From Bifidobacterium amazonense (GTDB lineage: Bacteria; Actinomycetota; Actinomycetes; Actinomycetales; Bifidobacteriaceae), in assembly GCF_018555435.2 (NCBI RefSeq), contig NZ_JAFEJT020000003.1:34273-98272 (forward strand): a stretch of 64,000 nt of DNA, in the 5' to 3' direction. Positions 25,827 through 35,335 of the stretch are shown in pieces (the stretch's first letter is position 1; each line of letters starts with the position of its first letter). The notes under the pieces were generated by a model, which worked only from the letters and a program-made list of their open reading frames with translations, was not told where the DNA came from and made no database searches. The position numbers and the translations under genes were made by a program.

Positions 25827-27136
25827 GCCGGGGCAAGGGCCAAAACACTGGTCGTGCGGGCCGGGACGCCAGCCGGGACACGGGCCGCACGCGCGTGCTG
25901 CTCATCCAGGAGGCCATGGGCGGCTGCGGACGGCACGTGGTCGATCTGGTCAACGGACTCGACCCGGAACGCTTCGACGTGACCGTGATCTACGGCACGT
26001 CGCGCATCGACGACTACTACCGCGCCGCACTGCCCGGCATGTCGAAGCACGCGCGCATGATCCCGTGCTCCGATCTCGTGCGCGACATCAGCCCGAAGCA
26101 CGAGATGCGGGCGGTGCTGACCGTGGCGCGCGTCATGCGCGAATTCCGCCCCGACGTGGTCCACTGCCACAGCTCCAAGGCCGGCGTGATCGGACGCGCC
26201 GCCGTGGCCATGTGCGGCCGGTTCTACGGCGTCAAACGCGTGTTCTACACGCCGCACGCCTACTCGTTCCAGGCGCCCGAATTCAGCGGATCCAAGCATT
26301 TGGTGTTCGTGGCGCTGGAACGCTGGATGAGCCGGCGCATCACCGACACGACGTTCAACGTGTCGTCGGGGGAGCGGGACGCCGCGCTCGCCAAGCACGT
26401 CGACCGCCCGGACAAGTTCGAGGTCGTGTACAACGGCATCGCCGACGAGCCGGTGCCGTCACGCGCCGAAGCGCTTGCGGCGCTGGGCCTGGCCGACGTG
26501 ATTCCGGACGGCGCGCCCGTGGTGGGCGTGACCGCGCGACTGGTCGAGCAGAAGGATCCGATGACGTCGCTCGGCGTGGTGCGCCGGGTGATCGCGCTGC
26601 GCCCGGACACACACGTCGTGTACGTGGGCGACGGCCCGTTCGAGGACGAGATGAAACGCTACTGCGCGGCGCACGGCATCAGCGACCGCGTGCATTTCGC
26701 CGGATACCGCACCGACGCCGAGCACATCGTCGCCGCGTTCGACGTGTACCTGCTCACGTCGCTGTACGAGGGCATGCCGTATTCGCTGGTCGAGGCGCTG
26801 CGCGCCGGCGTGCAGATAGCCGCGACCGACACGGCCGGCAACGACGAGATCGTGCAGCCGATGGTCAACGGCATGCTGTTCCCGGTCGGCAACCCCGACA
26901 TCGGCGCGGGCGTGGTGGTCGACCTGATCGACCATCCGCTGCCGAAGCAGCAGGTGCGGCAGACGTATCTCGACCGATTCACCGTGGACCGGATGCTGGA
27001 CACGATCAGCGCGCATTATCTGGGGGAGACCACGGCCGACGGCGGCGACGCTGCGAACGACGGCGCCGGCGTTGCCGTTGACGGCGACGCTGTGGATGAG
27101 GCTGATGCTGCGAACGACGGAAAGGACCCGCGATGA
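25823..27136 (+). CDS. GT4-family glycosyltransferase
   Basis: A 437-residue GT-B fold enzyme. The acceptor domain starts LLIQEAMGGCGRHVVDLVNGL. The donor domain contains GVTARLVEQKDP and the E-x7-E signature LYEGMPYSLVEALRAG. It probably adds one sugar of the EPS repeat unit on the cytoplasmic face. Donor and acceptor cannot be predicted. A low-complexity Asp/Ala stretch forms the last 30 residues. It is coupled at both ends by ATGA overlaps. Confidence 0.87.
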   Translation: MSRGKGQNTGRAGRDASRDTGRTRVLLIQEAMGGCGRHVVDLVNGLDPERFDVTVIYGTSRIDDYYRAALPGMSKHARMIPCSDLVRDISPKHEMRAVLTVARVMREFRPDVVHCHSSKAGVIGRAAVAMCGRFYGVKRVFYTPHAYSFQAPEFSGSKHLVFVALERWMSRRITDTTFNVSSGERDAALAKHVDRPDKFEVVYNGIADEPVPSRAEALAALGLADVIPDGAPVVGVTARLVEQKDPMTSLGVVRRVIALRPDTHVVYVGDGPFEDEMKRYCAAHGISDRVHFAGYRTDAEHIVAAFDVYLLTSLYEGMPYSLVEALRAGVQIAATDTAGNDEIVQPMVNGMLFPVGNPDIGAGVVVDLIDHPLPKQQVRQTYLDRFTVDRMLDTISAHYLGETTADGGDAANDGAGVAVDGDAVDEADAANDGKDPR

Positions 27137-29007
27137 TCCTGTTCAAGCTCTGGTACCACTTCACCGGCCTGCTGCTCAAGGCGCTGTACAAGCTCGTGTA
27201 CGGCCGGCACATGCGCTGGGGGCGCAACTTCCACATGCGCAAGGGCTTCCAGGCCACGTGCGACCGCGCGGACGGTGGACGCACCGGCGACATCGTGATC
27301 GGCGACAATGTGTTCTTCAACAACGGCTGCGCCGTGCACGCGATGGAGTCCATCACCATCGGCAGCGAGACGATCTTCGGTGAAAACGTGCGCATCTACG
27401 ATCACAACCACCGTTTCGCCGACCCGACGCTCGCCATCAAGGAACAGGGGTATTCGACCGCTCCGGTGCATATCGGCTCGCACTGCTGGATCGGCTCCAA
27501 CGTGACCATCCTCAAGGGCGCGCGCATCGGCGACAACTGCGTGATCGGCGCCGGATGCGTGATCAGCGGCGACATTCCGGCCGGATCCGTGGTGCGCGCG
27601 GAAACCACGCTGCACATCGACCCGGTGCGTGCTGCCCAGCCGGCCGAGGGGACGCCCGGTGCTGTCGATCCCGCCGTCTCAGCCGTCGCCGAGGCTTCTT
27701 CCGAGGCTTCCTCCGCGACGCCGACTCCCGTGTCTTCCTTGCCTTCCGCGGCCCAGAGCCCCACCCGAGTGCTCGTGCTCGACACCGTCATGGACCGCGG
27801 CGGCGCCGAAACCATGATGATGAACTACCTGCGCCACATGGATCGCAGCAAGGTCACCTACGACTTCCTCGTCAACCGCGACTACCGGGCCGCCTACGAG
27901 GACGAGATCGAGGCGCTCGGCGGGCGCGTGTACCGCATGTGCCCGATGTACCCGCAGTACTTCGGCCGATACAAGAAGGAGATCCGAGCGTTCCTCAAAG
28001 CGCATCCCGAGTATCGCATCGTTCACTCCAATCTCGAGGAGCGCAGCTACTTCGGTCTGCGCGAGGCGGCCAAGCTCGGCGTGCCCGTGCGCATCGCCCA
28101 CGCACACAACCGTCCCGTCGGCTTCGACGTGAAGTCCGTGTTCCGCGAATACTTCCGCCTGCGCCTGCCGCGCTACGTGACGCACATGTTCGCATGCGGC
28201 GAGGAGGCGGGCGACTGGCTGTTCGGCGCGAAGAACCGCGGTCGCGTCATCCAGCAGCGCAACGCCATCGACACGTCGCTCTACCGGTACGATCCGGCGG
28301 TCGCCGCTAAAGTGCGCGCCGAATTCGGAGCGGCCTCCGATACGTTTGTGCTCGGCCATGTCGGCAGGTTCTTCCCTCAGAAGAACCACGAGTTCCTCAT
28401 CGACATCTTCGCCGCGCTGCACAGGATCCGCCCGAACAGCGAACTGTGGCTGGTCGGCGGCGGCGAACTGAACGACGAACTGAAGAACCGCATGCGCGAG
28501 AAGGTCTCCTCGCTTGGTCTCGACGACGCGGTCCGGTTCCTCGGCGTGCGCTCGGACGTGAACCGCATCATGCAGGGCATGGACGCGTTCGTGCTGCCCA
28601 GCCTGTTCGAGGGACTGCCCGTCACCATGATCGAAGCGCAGGCCGCCGGTCTACCGTGCACGATCTCCGACCGCGTGCCGGTCCAGTGCGACGTCACCGG
28701 CAACGTGCAGGTCGTGGCGCTGGATGCTGCCCCCGAAGAGTGGGCGAAGCGCATCCTCGCGCAGGCGGAATCGTATTACGGGGGCGATGCGACCGCTACC
28801 GGTGATGGTGCTGCGTACGCGGCCAAGCGCGGGCGCGGTCCGGAACTGGTCACCAAGACCGGTTTCGACATCACGGCCAATGCCGAGTGGCTGCAGCGGT
28901 TCTATCTGGACGAACTGGCCAAGGCGGAGCGTGGTTCCGCGGCGGAACGCGGTTCGGGACGGGGAAGCGTCCATTCGACCGCCCATACGGGAACGAGCCG
29001 CCGATGA
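27133..29007 (+). CDS. Hexapeptide acyltransferase fused to a GT4 glycosyltransferase
   Basis: A 624-residue two-domain protein. Residues 1 to about 165 form a left-handed beta-helix acyltransferase of the maltose O-acetyltransferase type (GDIVIGDNVFFNNGC, VRIYDHNHRF, HIGSHCWIGSNVTIL). A Ser/Ala/Pro linker of about 50 residues leads to a GT4 domain from about residue 213 (RVLVLDTVMDRGGAETMMM; donor signature LFEGLPVTMIEAQAAG). The two enzymes are usually separate genes. Fusion suggests that sugar transfer and O-acetylation of the same unit are coupled (inference). The frame is continuous across the join with no sign of sequencing error. Confidence 0.85.
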   Translation: MILFKLWYHFTGLLLKALYKLVYGRHMRWGRNFHMRKGFQATCDRADGGRTGDIVIGDNVFFNNGCAVHAMESITIGSETIFGENVRIYDHNHRFADPTLAIKEQGYSTAPVHIGSHCWIGSNVTILKGARIGDNCVIGAGCVISGDIPAGSVVRAETTLHIDPVRAAQPAEGTPGAVDPAVSAVAEASSEASSATPTPVSSLPSAAQSPTRVLVLDTVMDRGGAETMMMNYLRHMDRSKVTYDFLVNRDYRAAYEDEIEALGGRVYRMCPMYPQYFGRYKKEIRAFLKAHPEYRIVHSNLEERSYFGLREAAKLGVPVRIAHAHNRPVGFDVKSVFREYFRLRLPRYVTHMFACGEEAGDWLFGAKNRGRVIQQRNAIDTSLYRYDPAVAAKVRAEFGAASDTFVLGHVGRFFPQKNHEFLIDIFAALHRIRPNSELWLVGGGELNDELKNRMREKVSSLGLDDAVRFLGVRSDVNRIMQGMDAFVLPSLFEGLPVTMIEAQAAGLPCTISDRVPVQCDVTGNVQVVALDAAPEEWAKRILAQAESYYGGDATATGDGAAYAAKRGRGPELVTKTGFDITANAEWLQRFYLDELAKAERGSAAERGSGRGSVHSTAHTGTSRR

Positions 29008-30188
29008 GCTTCGTTACCCCAGCCGCCATTCGCGGCATGACTCGCACGGAGCGTCGCCGGCGCAAACTCGCCCTCGAGACGCGCAACAAGAATACGCTGC
29101 TCGCGCTCGTCGTGCCGGTGATGATCGCCGCCAAGATCATGGTGGCGTACGTGCTGCCGCCAAAGTACTTCTACGACAACAACCGTATGCTCATGATGAT
29201 GCTCGGCACCGCAGGCGATCGTGCATGGGGCGGCAATTACGAGATCGCCGCGAACCTGTTTCGCAGCATCAATTTCGCCGATCTGCGAACCATGGTCGAT
29301 TGGTCGATCTGTTTGGGCATCGTGTTCACCGCATTGGTGGTGCTGATGATCCTGCGAGCCGACGCGCCTGACTTTCTGCAGTCGCTGTTCATCCTCGCGA
29401 CCGTCGGCCTGCTCAACATCTACATTTTTACGATCGGCAAGGATATCATCCAGTTTTCGTTCTTCCTCGCCGTGTACGCGGTGCTGTTGCTGCCGATCAA
29501 TAATTCGCTGGTCAAAATGCTGCTCAGCTGCGGCGTGCTGTATTACGAGAGCACGTTTTTCCGCGCGTACTACATACTCATCGCCGCGCTGATCTTCGCC
29601 GTATACGTGATTCTCATGTTCTTCCGCAGTCGCAGCCAGCTGGGATTCGTCTCGCTGCTGGTGATCGTCGCGCTGCTGTTCGCGGTGATCTACGCGATGA
29701 TGGTGGCCTCGCAGAGCATGATGCCGGACGAATACCAGCAGATCATGAATCTGCGCGCCGGGTACGACATCGCGTTCGGCGACAGCGCCGATTCGGCGAC
29801 GCTGATTCTGAACCTCATTCCCGGCGACGGTCTGCCGCTGTTCATGGTCAATTACGTCATCAACGCGTTCCGCATGATGATTCCGATCGAACTGGCCATG
29901 CGCGGCGCCTACTATCTGCCGTTCTTCGCGTTCCAGTGCATGGTGACCGCATACATGGTGAACCTGCTGCGCCAGATCAACAGGATCAACGATCCCACGC
30001 TGTTCCTCGCATTGTGCGTGTTTCTCGGCTATGCGCTCGGCTCGTTCATCTTCGAACCGGATTTCGGTTCGTGGACCCGGCATGAGGCCGCCACGTTCCC
30101 CGTGCTGCACCTGCTGGTGCTCAACCGGTACCAGAAAGTGCCGCTCACCCAAGAGGAGCGTCTGCTCGTGAAAGGACTCGACTCATGA
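29004..30188 (+). CDS. Multi-spanning EPS membrane protein, candidate polymerase (Wzy/EpsG-like)
   Basis: A 394-residue protein with about nine to ten hydrophobic helices. Its topology, with a large extracytoplasmic loop (about residues 235-275) and a short cytoplasmic tail, fits an EPS repeat-unit polymerase. No clear family motif is visible, but it is the only multi-spanning protein in the locus besides the flippase and the acyltransferase-3, and a polymerase is otherwise missing. ATG 29004 overlaps the previous stop (ATGA). The alternative is an O-antigen-ligase-like or GT-C protein. Confidence 0.6.
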   Translation: MSFVTPAAIRGMTRTERRRRKLALETRNKNTLLALVVPVMIAAKIMVAYVLPPKYFYDNNRMLMMMLGTAGDRAWGGNYEIAANLFRSINFADLRTMVDWSICLGIVFTALVVLMILRADAPDFLQSLFILATVGLLNIYIFTIGKDIIQFSFFLAVYAVLLLPINNSLVKMLLSCGVLYYESTFFRAYYILIAALIFAVYVILMFFRSRSQLGFVSLLVIVALLFAVIYAMMVASQSMMPDEYQQIMNLRAGYDIAFGDSADSATLILNLIPGDGLPLFMVNYVINAFRMMIPIELAMRGAYYLPFFAFQCMVTAYMVNLLRQINRINDPTLFLALCVFLGYALGSFIFEPDFGSWTRHEAATFPVLHLLVLNRYQKVPLTQEERLLVKGLDS

Positions 30189-30787
30189 ACGTCATCGAAC
30201 TGATTCGTTCCGACTGCTTCCGTTATGCCGCCGCATCCTCGCGCAAGGACATGCTGAAAACGCGCATGATCCAGGAAGGTTTCCGGTACACGACAATGCT
30301 GCGCAAGGCCTTGGCTCATCGCACTGGCCCGCTGCACGTGTGGTATCGATTCCGGTTACTGAGACTGTCCAAAAAGACCGGTTTCCAGATCGGATACGGC
30401 GCTCATGTCGATGCCGGACTGTTCATCGGCCATCGCGGTACGGTAATCGTGAACGGCGAGGCCCGGCTCGGCAGCAACGTGAACCTGAGTCCCGGCGTGG
30501 TGATCGGACAGGAGAACCGCGGCCGTCGCGCCGGCGTGCCGCAGATCGGCAATCGCGTGTGGTTCGGTTCCAATGCGGTCGTGGTCGGCGGCATCCATAT
30601 CGGCAACGATGTGCTCATCGCGCCGAACGCGTACGTGAATTTTGACGTGCCCGACCACAGCATCGTCGTCGGCAATCCGGCCCGCATCATCCATCGCGAG
30701 AACGCGACGCAGGGCTATTGCCACAATCTCGTCCCCGAACTGGTTCCCGATGAAGAGTATTCCGTAACGGAAGGAGGCGCCCGATGA
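30185..30787 (+). CDS. Serine O-acetyltransferase-like hexapeptide acyltransferase
   Basis: A 200-residue protein with an N-terminal helical part (MNVIELIRSDCFRYAA) as in serine acetyltransferases of EPS loci. A left-handed beta-helix with hexapeptide repeats follows (IGYGAHVDAGLFIGHRG, VNLSPGVVIGQENRG, IGNRVWFGSNAVVVGG) and ends VVGNPARIIH. It probably acetylates an EPS sugar. It is coupled to both neighbours by ATGA overlaps. Confidence 0.85.
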   Translation: MNVIELIRSDCFRYAAASSRKDMLKTRMIQEGFRYTTMLRKALAHRTGPLHVWYRFRLLRLSKKTGFQIGYGAHVDAGLFIGHRGTVIVNGEARLGSNVNLSPGVVIGQENRGRRAGVPQIGNRVWFGSNAVVVGGIHIGNDVLIAPNAYVNFDVPDHSIVVGNPARIIHRENATQGYCHNLVPELVPDEEYSVTEGGAR

Positions 30788-32097
30788 CCAGTCCTCGGCA
30801 GTCTGTGCACGTCGCCTTCTTCTCCGGCGACATCACCCGCTCCGGCGGCACCGAAAACGTTTCGATCATGCTCGCCAACGCCCTAGTGTCTGAAGCCTTG
30901 CTGCCTGAGACAAGCAGTCAGGAAGCTGGCGGAGCCTCGGCCCCCTCGGCTGGGCCGAGCCGTAAAGAAAACGCCGGAGGTGTTTTTAGGCGAGGAACGA
31001 GCGACAGCGAGTCAGACAATGCCGCGCGTAGCGCGTCCGGAATTGCAGAACGGGCTGTCAGCCATAGTCTGACTGGGGGAGCGTACACTCAGCCACCTTT
31101 GAAGCTCAGCTTCATCAGCCTGTTTGAAGAGAACCCGAAGCCGTTCTTCCCAATCGACTCGCGCGTTACCCGCCACACGGTCTACCCGACCGTAACCCAC
31201 GGCATCCAGCACTATTTCGATACCGTCAGGCGCTTGAAAACCATCGTCAAGGAACAGCGCGTCGATATCCTCGTCGACATCGACGGCATTCTCGACATGT
31301 ATTCGCTGCCGCTCAAGCGTTCCACCGGCGTCAAGGTCATCTCCTGGGAGCATTTCAACTATCACCAGAATCCCGGTGTGCCCTACCGCAAGCTCACCCG
31401 TCGTTGGGCCGCCCGCAAGGCCGACGCCATCGTCACGCTCACCGAAGCGGACAGGAAGCTGTACGAGTGCAACACGCATCCCAAGTGCCCGGTCATCGCC
31501 ATCCCCAATCCGATGCAGCGGATCACGCCCGAACCGGTGTACGACGTGGACTCCCGCACCATCATCAGCTCCGGCCGTCTGACCTACCAGAAGGGCTTCG
31601 ACATGCTGGTGGACGTCGCCGCGCGCGTCCTGCCGCAGCATCCCGACTGGCGGTGGCTGATCCTCGGCGAAGGCGAAGACCGGCCGATGCTCGAGCAGAA
31701 GATCACTCAGGCGAATCTCGGCAAGCAGCTTATCCTCACCGGCCGCGTCGACAATATGGCCGACTACTACCGCAAGGCCGCCATGTTCGTCATGACCTCC
31801 CGTTTCGAGGGGCTGCCGATGGTCCTGCTTGAGGCCAAGGCCCACAAGCTGCCCATCGTCAGCTTCGACTGCGAAACCGGCCCCGCCGAGATCGTGACCG
31901 ACGGTGTGAACGGTGAACTGGTTGCCCCCGGCGATATCGCCGACATGGCCGGCCGCATCGACCTGCTGATTGACGATGAGGAACGCCGTGTGCGCTATGC
32001 GATACATGCGTGGGATGATGCGGATCGATTCAGCAAAGCTTTGATCGTTCGCCAATGGTCGGCATTACTGAACAGTCATGCCATATGTGAGAAGTAA
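30784..32097 (+). CDS. GT4-family glycosyltransferase with an in-frame repeat insertion
   Basis: A 437-residue GT-B enzyme. The start VHVAFFSGDITRSGGTENV and the donor domain (SSGRLTYQKGFDML, signature RFEGLPMVLLEAKAHK) are typical of GT4. Between VSIMLANALVSE and LKLSFISLFEEN about 67 residues (38-105) are low-complexity, rich in Ser/Ala/Gly, and out of keeping with the family, where these two elements are normally adjacent. The DNA there resembles the palindromic intergenic repeats of this genome. The reading frame is kept, so the protein may still be made, but the insertion lies in the N-terminal acceptor domain and may impair it. Confidence 0.82.
   Translation: MTSPRQSVHVAFFSGDITRSGGTENVSIMLANALVSEALLPETSSQEAGGASAPSAGPSRKENAGGVFRRGTSDSESDNAARSASGIAERAVSHSLTGGAYTQPPLKLSFISLFEENPKPFFPIDSRVTRHTVYPTVTHGIQHYFDTVRRLKTIVKEQRVDILVDIDGILDMYSLPLKRSTGVKVISWEHFNYHQNPGVPYRKLTRRWAARKADAIVTLTEADRKLYECNTHPKCPVIAIPNPMQRITPEPVYDVDSRTIISSGRLTYQKGFDMLVDVAARVLPQHPDWRWLILGEGEDRPMLEQKITQANLGKQLILTGRVDNMADYYRKAAMFVMTSRFEGLPMVLLEAKAHKLPIVSFDCETGPAEIVTDGVNGELVAPGDIADMAGRIDLLIDDEERRVRYAIHAWDDADRFSKALIVRQWSALLNSHAICEK
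30895..31098. repeat. Palindromic-repeat-like insertion inside a glycosyltransferase gene
   Basis: The segment GGAAGCTGGCGGAGCCTCGG at 30921-30940 is the same terminal block as in copies B and D of the intergenic repeat. Further hairpins follow (CTCGGC/GCCGAG near 30946-30959; CGCGC/GCGCG near 31022-31034). The insert is about 204 bp, a multiple of three. Confidence 0.75.
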
Positions 32098-32107
32098 GGA
32101 TAAGAAC

Positions 32108-33241
32108 ATGACAAAAAACGTAGCGTTGATCACTTACCATGCAGCACACAACAACGGCTCGTTCCTGCAGGCATTCGCCACGCAGCGCAAAATCCAGCAG
32201 CTTGGCCATAAGTGCGATATCATCGACTTCTCCACGCCCAGGCAGCAGTACCTGTACGACGTATACAAGAAAGTGTCGGGACCTAAGGACGTGCTGAAGA
32301 ACGCCTACGCGCTGTTCCATCACAAACTGATCCAGCGTCGCCACGACGACTTTGACCGGCTTATCCATTCGGCGTTGTCCCTGACCCCGAAATTCTACGA
32401 GGACCTTTCGCAGATGGGCGATCTGGAAAACCAATATGACGTGTTCGTCTCCGGCAGCGACCAGATCTGGAACATGGACGCATGGGACTACAGCGACGCC
32501 TACTTCCTGTCGTTCGTATACGACAAGCCCAAGATCTCCTATGCGTCCAGCATGGGCGGGCATATCCTCGACAAGCGCGGCGACAAGGAACTCGCAGACC
32601 GATACAGCAAGTTGTTGGCCGATTATTCCGCGATTTCCGTTCGCGAAAGAACTGCGCAGGAATATCTCATGCCGATCATCGACAAGCCGGTCACGCAGGT
32701 CATCGACCCGACGTTGCTGCTGAAGCAGGACGACTACACGGACATCACCGCGCCGCGACTGGTCGACGAGCCGTACATCTTCTACTATGCGATCGACTCG
32801 ATCGAACTGAACGACAGCGCGGCAAAGGCTGTGCAGCGGTATGCGCAGTCCAAGGGGCTGCCCGTCTACGTGATGTTCACCGGCAACAAGTCGTACGGGC
32901 TGAAGAAGTACGGATTCCACCTGCTGGAGGTTGCCGCGCCGAACCACTATCTGAGCCTCATCAAAAACGCTGAGCATGTGCTCACCGCGTCCTTCCACGG
33001 CACTGCGTTCTCGATCCTGTTCGAAAAGCAGTTCCATGTGGTGCGTGGCAAGCGCAACGGCAAGGTCAACATGGACGACCGCATGAGCTCGCTGCTGTCG
33101 ACCTGCGGACTGGACGACCGCAACCTCATCGAAGGCGAAGCGTGGAGCGATGCCATTGTCGACTACGGCATGGTGCGGCCGCGACTGGACGTCGAACGCC
33201 GACGCTGCTCCGATTTCCTCGAAATGGCATTGAACAGCTGA
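32108..33241 (+). CDS. Polysaccharide pyruvyl transferase family protein
   Basis: A 377-residue protein of the CsaB/polysaccharide pyruvyl transferase family, which adds ketal-linked pyruvate from phosphoenolpyruvate to EPS sugars. Typical parts are VALITYHAAHNNGSFLQAFA at the N-terminus, YDVFVSGSDQIWN in the middle, the ISVRERTAQEYL segment, and the C-terminal TASFHGTAFSILF block. ATG 32108 has TAAGGAT upstream; the longer frame start at 32078 would overlap the previous gene. A nitroreductase-like gene follows, a pairing seen in other EPS loci. Confidence 0.87.
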   Translation: MTKNVALITYHAAHNNGSFLQAFATQRKIQQLGHKCDIIDFSTPRQQYLYDVYKKVSGPKDVLKNAYALFHHKLIQRRHDDFDRLIHSALSLTPKFYEDLSQMGDLENQYDVFVSGSDQIWNMDAWDYSDAYFLSFVYDKPKISYASSMGGHILDKRGDKELADRYSKLLADYSAISVRERTAQEYLMPIIDKPVTQVIDPTLLLKQDDYTDITAPRLVDEPYIFYYAIDSIELNDSAAKAVQRYAQSKGLPVYVMFTGNKSYGLKKYGFHLLEVAAPNHYLSLIKNAEHVLTASFHGTAFSILFEKQFHVVRGKRNGKVNMDDRMSSLLSTCGLDDRNLIEGEAWSDAIVDYGMVRPRLDVERRRCSDFLEMALNS

Positions 33242-33289
33242 ACTGCCGAACCGCCGAACAGGCGAACGGCAAGACGCAAGGAGACGACG

Positions 33290-34303
33290 ATGAAGAACAC
33301 GTTGAAGAAACTGACCCCGGAGCCGGTCATCGCATGGCTGCGCGGAGCCGAATCCGACCTGAAACTCTACCATGAGACAATGCGGCAGATGCGCCGCTTC
33401 CGCCGCAACTACGCACGTCGCGGCACGAACGGCAAGACGCAGGTGGAAAGCCGGCTTATCTTCTTCACCCATCAGATCGAAAAGGGCCTGAGCCACGAGC
33501 ACTTCCGCTACGGGTTCGGACGGACGGTGCTGGAACAGTTCGCCCCGCTGCTCAAGCAGCTCAAAAGCATGGATCCCAACGTGCAGGCCAATCCTGTGTG
33601 GGCGTCCGCGATCGACGCTCTGCACGAATACCGGGTCAAGCATGAGCGGGCCGGCAAGGACCTGTCTGCCGTGCGCGCGCTGTTCGACCCCGACATCTGG
33701 AACATGATCGGCGAGGCCGATGGCAAGCGCGGAGGCATACTGGTCATCAAGTCCGCCGACAAGGCCGACAATGCGTCCAAGACGTTCCGCGAACTGTCTG
33801 AAAGCCGTCATTCGCTGCGCGAATTCGCCGATGAACGTGTGTCGGCGGAAGAGATCATGCGATGCATCGACGTCGCCATGCGTACGCCGTCCGTGTGCAA
33901 CCGTCAGCCGACCCGCGTGCACGTCATCACCAATCCCGATGTGATCGCCAAGGCCATGCCATTGCAGGGAGGCTACCGCGGTTACGCCATGCCGCCGGCA
34001 CTCGTGCTCATCACCGCCGACAACCGTGCCTTCATGAGCCAGGACGAGCGCAACGAAGGATTTGTCGACGGCGGACTGTTTGGCATGTCGCTGCTACTCG
34101 CGCTGGAGGAGGCGGGACTGGCCGCGTGCCCTCTCAACACCATGCTCCCGGCCAAGCGCGACGATGCCACGCGCAGGCTGCTGCACCTTCTCGACAGCGA
34201 ATTCCTCGTCATGTACATCGCAGTCGGACATTTCCTGCCGGAATCGAAAACCTGTCATTCGCAGCGATTTACCGCATCCGACATCGCCACGGTGATCGCA
34301 TGA
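33290..34303 (+). CDS. Nitroreductase-family protein of the EPS locus
   Basis: A 337-residue protein. The C-terminal part (about residues 165-330) is an FMN-dependent nitroreductase domain, with SRHSLREFADERVS, the TPSVCNRQPTRVHV segment and GLAACPLN. The N-terminal 160 residues are helical and of unknown type. Such proteins accompany pyruvyl transferases in several EPS clusters, but the reaction is not established. ATG 33290 follows AAGGAGACG. The stop overlaps the next start (ATGA). Confidence 0.8.
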   Translation: MKNTLKKLTPEPVIAWLRGAESDLKLYHETMRQMRRFRRNYARRGTNGKTQVESRLIFFTHQIEKGLSHEHFRYGFGRTVLEQFAPLLKQLKSMDPNVQANPVWASAIDALHEYRVKHERAGKDLSAVRALFDPDIWNMIGEADGKRGGILVIKSADKADNASKTFRELSESRHSLREFADERVSAEEIMRCIDVAMRTPSVCNRQPTRVHVITNPDVIAKAMPLQGGYRGYAMPPALVLITADNRAFMSQDERNEGFVDGGLFGMSLLLALEEAGLAACPLNTMLPAKRDDATRRLLHLLDSEFLVMYIAVGHFLPESKTCHSQRFTASDIATVIA

Positions 34304-35301
34304 GCGGGGGAGCGACGGCGAACGCCGATCGGACGCAACCGCTGATCAGTGTGATCGTGCCGGTGTATAAGGTCGAGCAATATCTTGATGAATGCGTGTC
34401 CAGCATCGTCGCACAAACCTACCGAGAGCTGGAGGTCATCCTTGTCGACGACGGTTCCCCGGATGATTGTCCGCGCCGATGCGACGAATGGGCAGCACGG
34501 GACGGGCGCATCCGCGTCGTGCACAAGGCGAACGGTGGACTATCGTCCGCACGCAACGCCGGTCTCGATGTCATGCGTGGTGAACTCGTCGCCTTCGTGG
34601 ACAGCGATGACTGGATCGAATCGGACATGATCGAACGACTGTGGCGGTCGCTGACGGACCATCATGTCGACGTGGCGATGTGCGGTACCGTGAAAATGTT
34701 CGATGATGGGAGCCAGAACCACATCGATGCCACGTTGCCGGCCAAAACGTTCAGCCGAGACAACGCGCTGCGCTCGTTCCTCTACCATTATGAACGCATG
34801 GCCAGCGCAGTATGGAACAAGCTTTTCGCTGCGAGTTTTTTCCGCGGGCCGGATGCCGTGCGTTTCCCCGAAGGACTCAACAGCGAAGACTATTTTGTGC
34901 TCAGCCGGGTGTACGACCGCATGAATGGATTGCGTTTTGACCCAATGCCGCTGTACCGGTACCGGATCCGCCGCAATTCGATCACCACGGCGGCGGTGAA
35001 CGAGCACAGCTTCGACAAGGCCCGAATTGCCGAACTGTGCTGCGAGTACTTGGAAACACGCGGTTATGCCGATACTGCGGCGCTCGCATACTGCCGTATG
35101 CAGGGCTGGTACGACGTGCTGTATGATCTGCTCGGCAAACAGGCCGATCGAACAGTGATTGAACGGTGCCGCAGGCAATTGGCTGCGACTGCTCGGCCTG
35201 TATATGCCGACCGGTCGCTGTCCCTTGGACGGAAAACGAGAATTTTCTTCTTATCTCACTGCCCAAAGCTGTACGTCGCCATGCAATCGAAAGCCAAGTA
35301 A
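34300..35301 (+). CDS. GT2-family glycosyltransferase
   Basis: A 333-residue GT-A enzyme with LISVIVPVYKVEQYLDECV, the nucleotide-binding VILVDDGSPDDCP, NGGLSSARNAGLD and the metal-binding FVDSDDW. The C-terminal part is helical with no transmembrane segment. It probably adds a sugar to the lipid-linked EPS unit on the cytoplasmic side. It is coupled to the nitroreductase-like gene by ATGA overlap. Confidence 0.9.
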   Translation: MSGGATANADRTQPLISVIVPVYKVEQYLDECVSSIVAQTYRELEVILVDDGSPDDCPRRCDEWAARDGRIRVVHKANGGLSSARNAGLDVMRGELVAFVDSDDWIESDMIERLWRSLTDHHVDVAMCGTVKMFDDGSQNHIDATLPAKTFSRDNALRSFLYHYERMASAVWNKLFAASFFRGPDAVRFPEGLNSEDYFVLSRVYDRMNGLRFDPMPLYRYRIRRNSITTAAVNEHSFDKARIAELCCEYLETRGYADTAALAYCRMQGWYDVLYDLLGKQADRTVIERCRRQLAATARPVYADRSLSLGRKTRIFFLSHCPKLYVAMQSKAK

Positions 35302-35335
35302 TTCTCTATATCTTCATAAGCAAGGAACTATTGAC

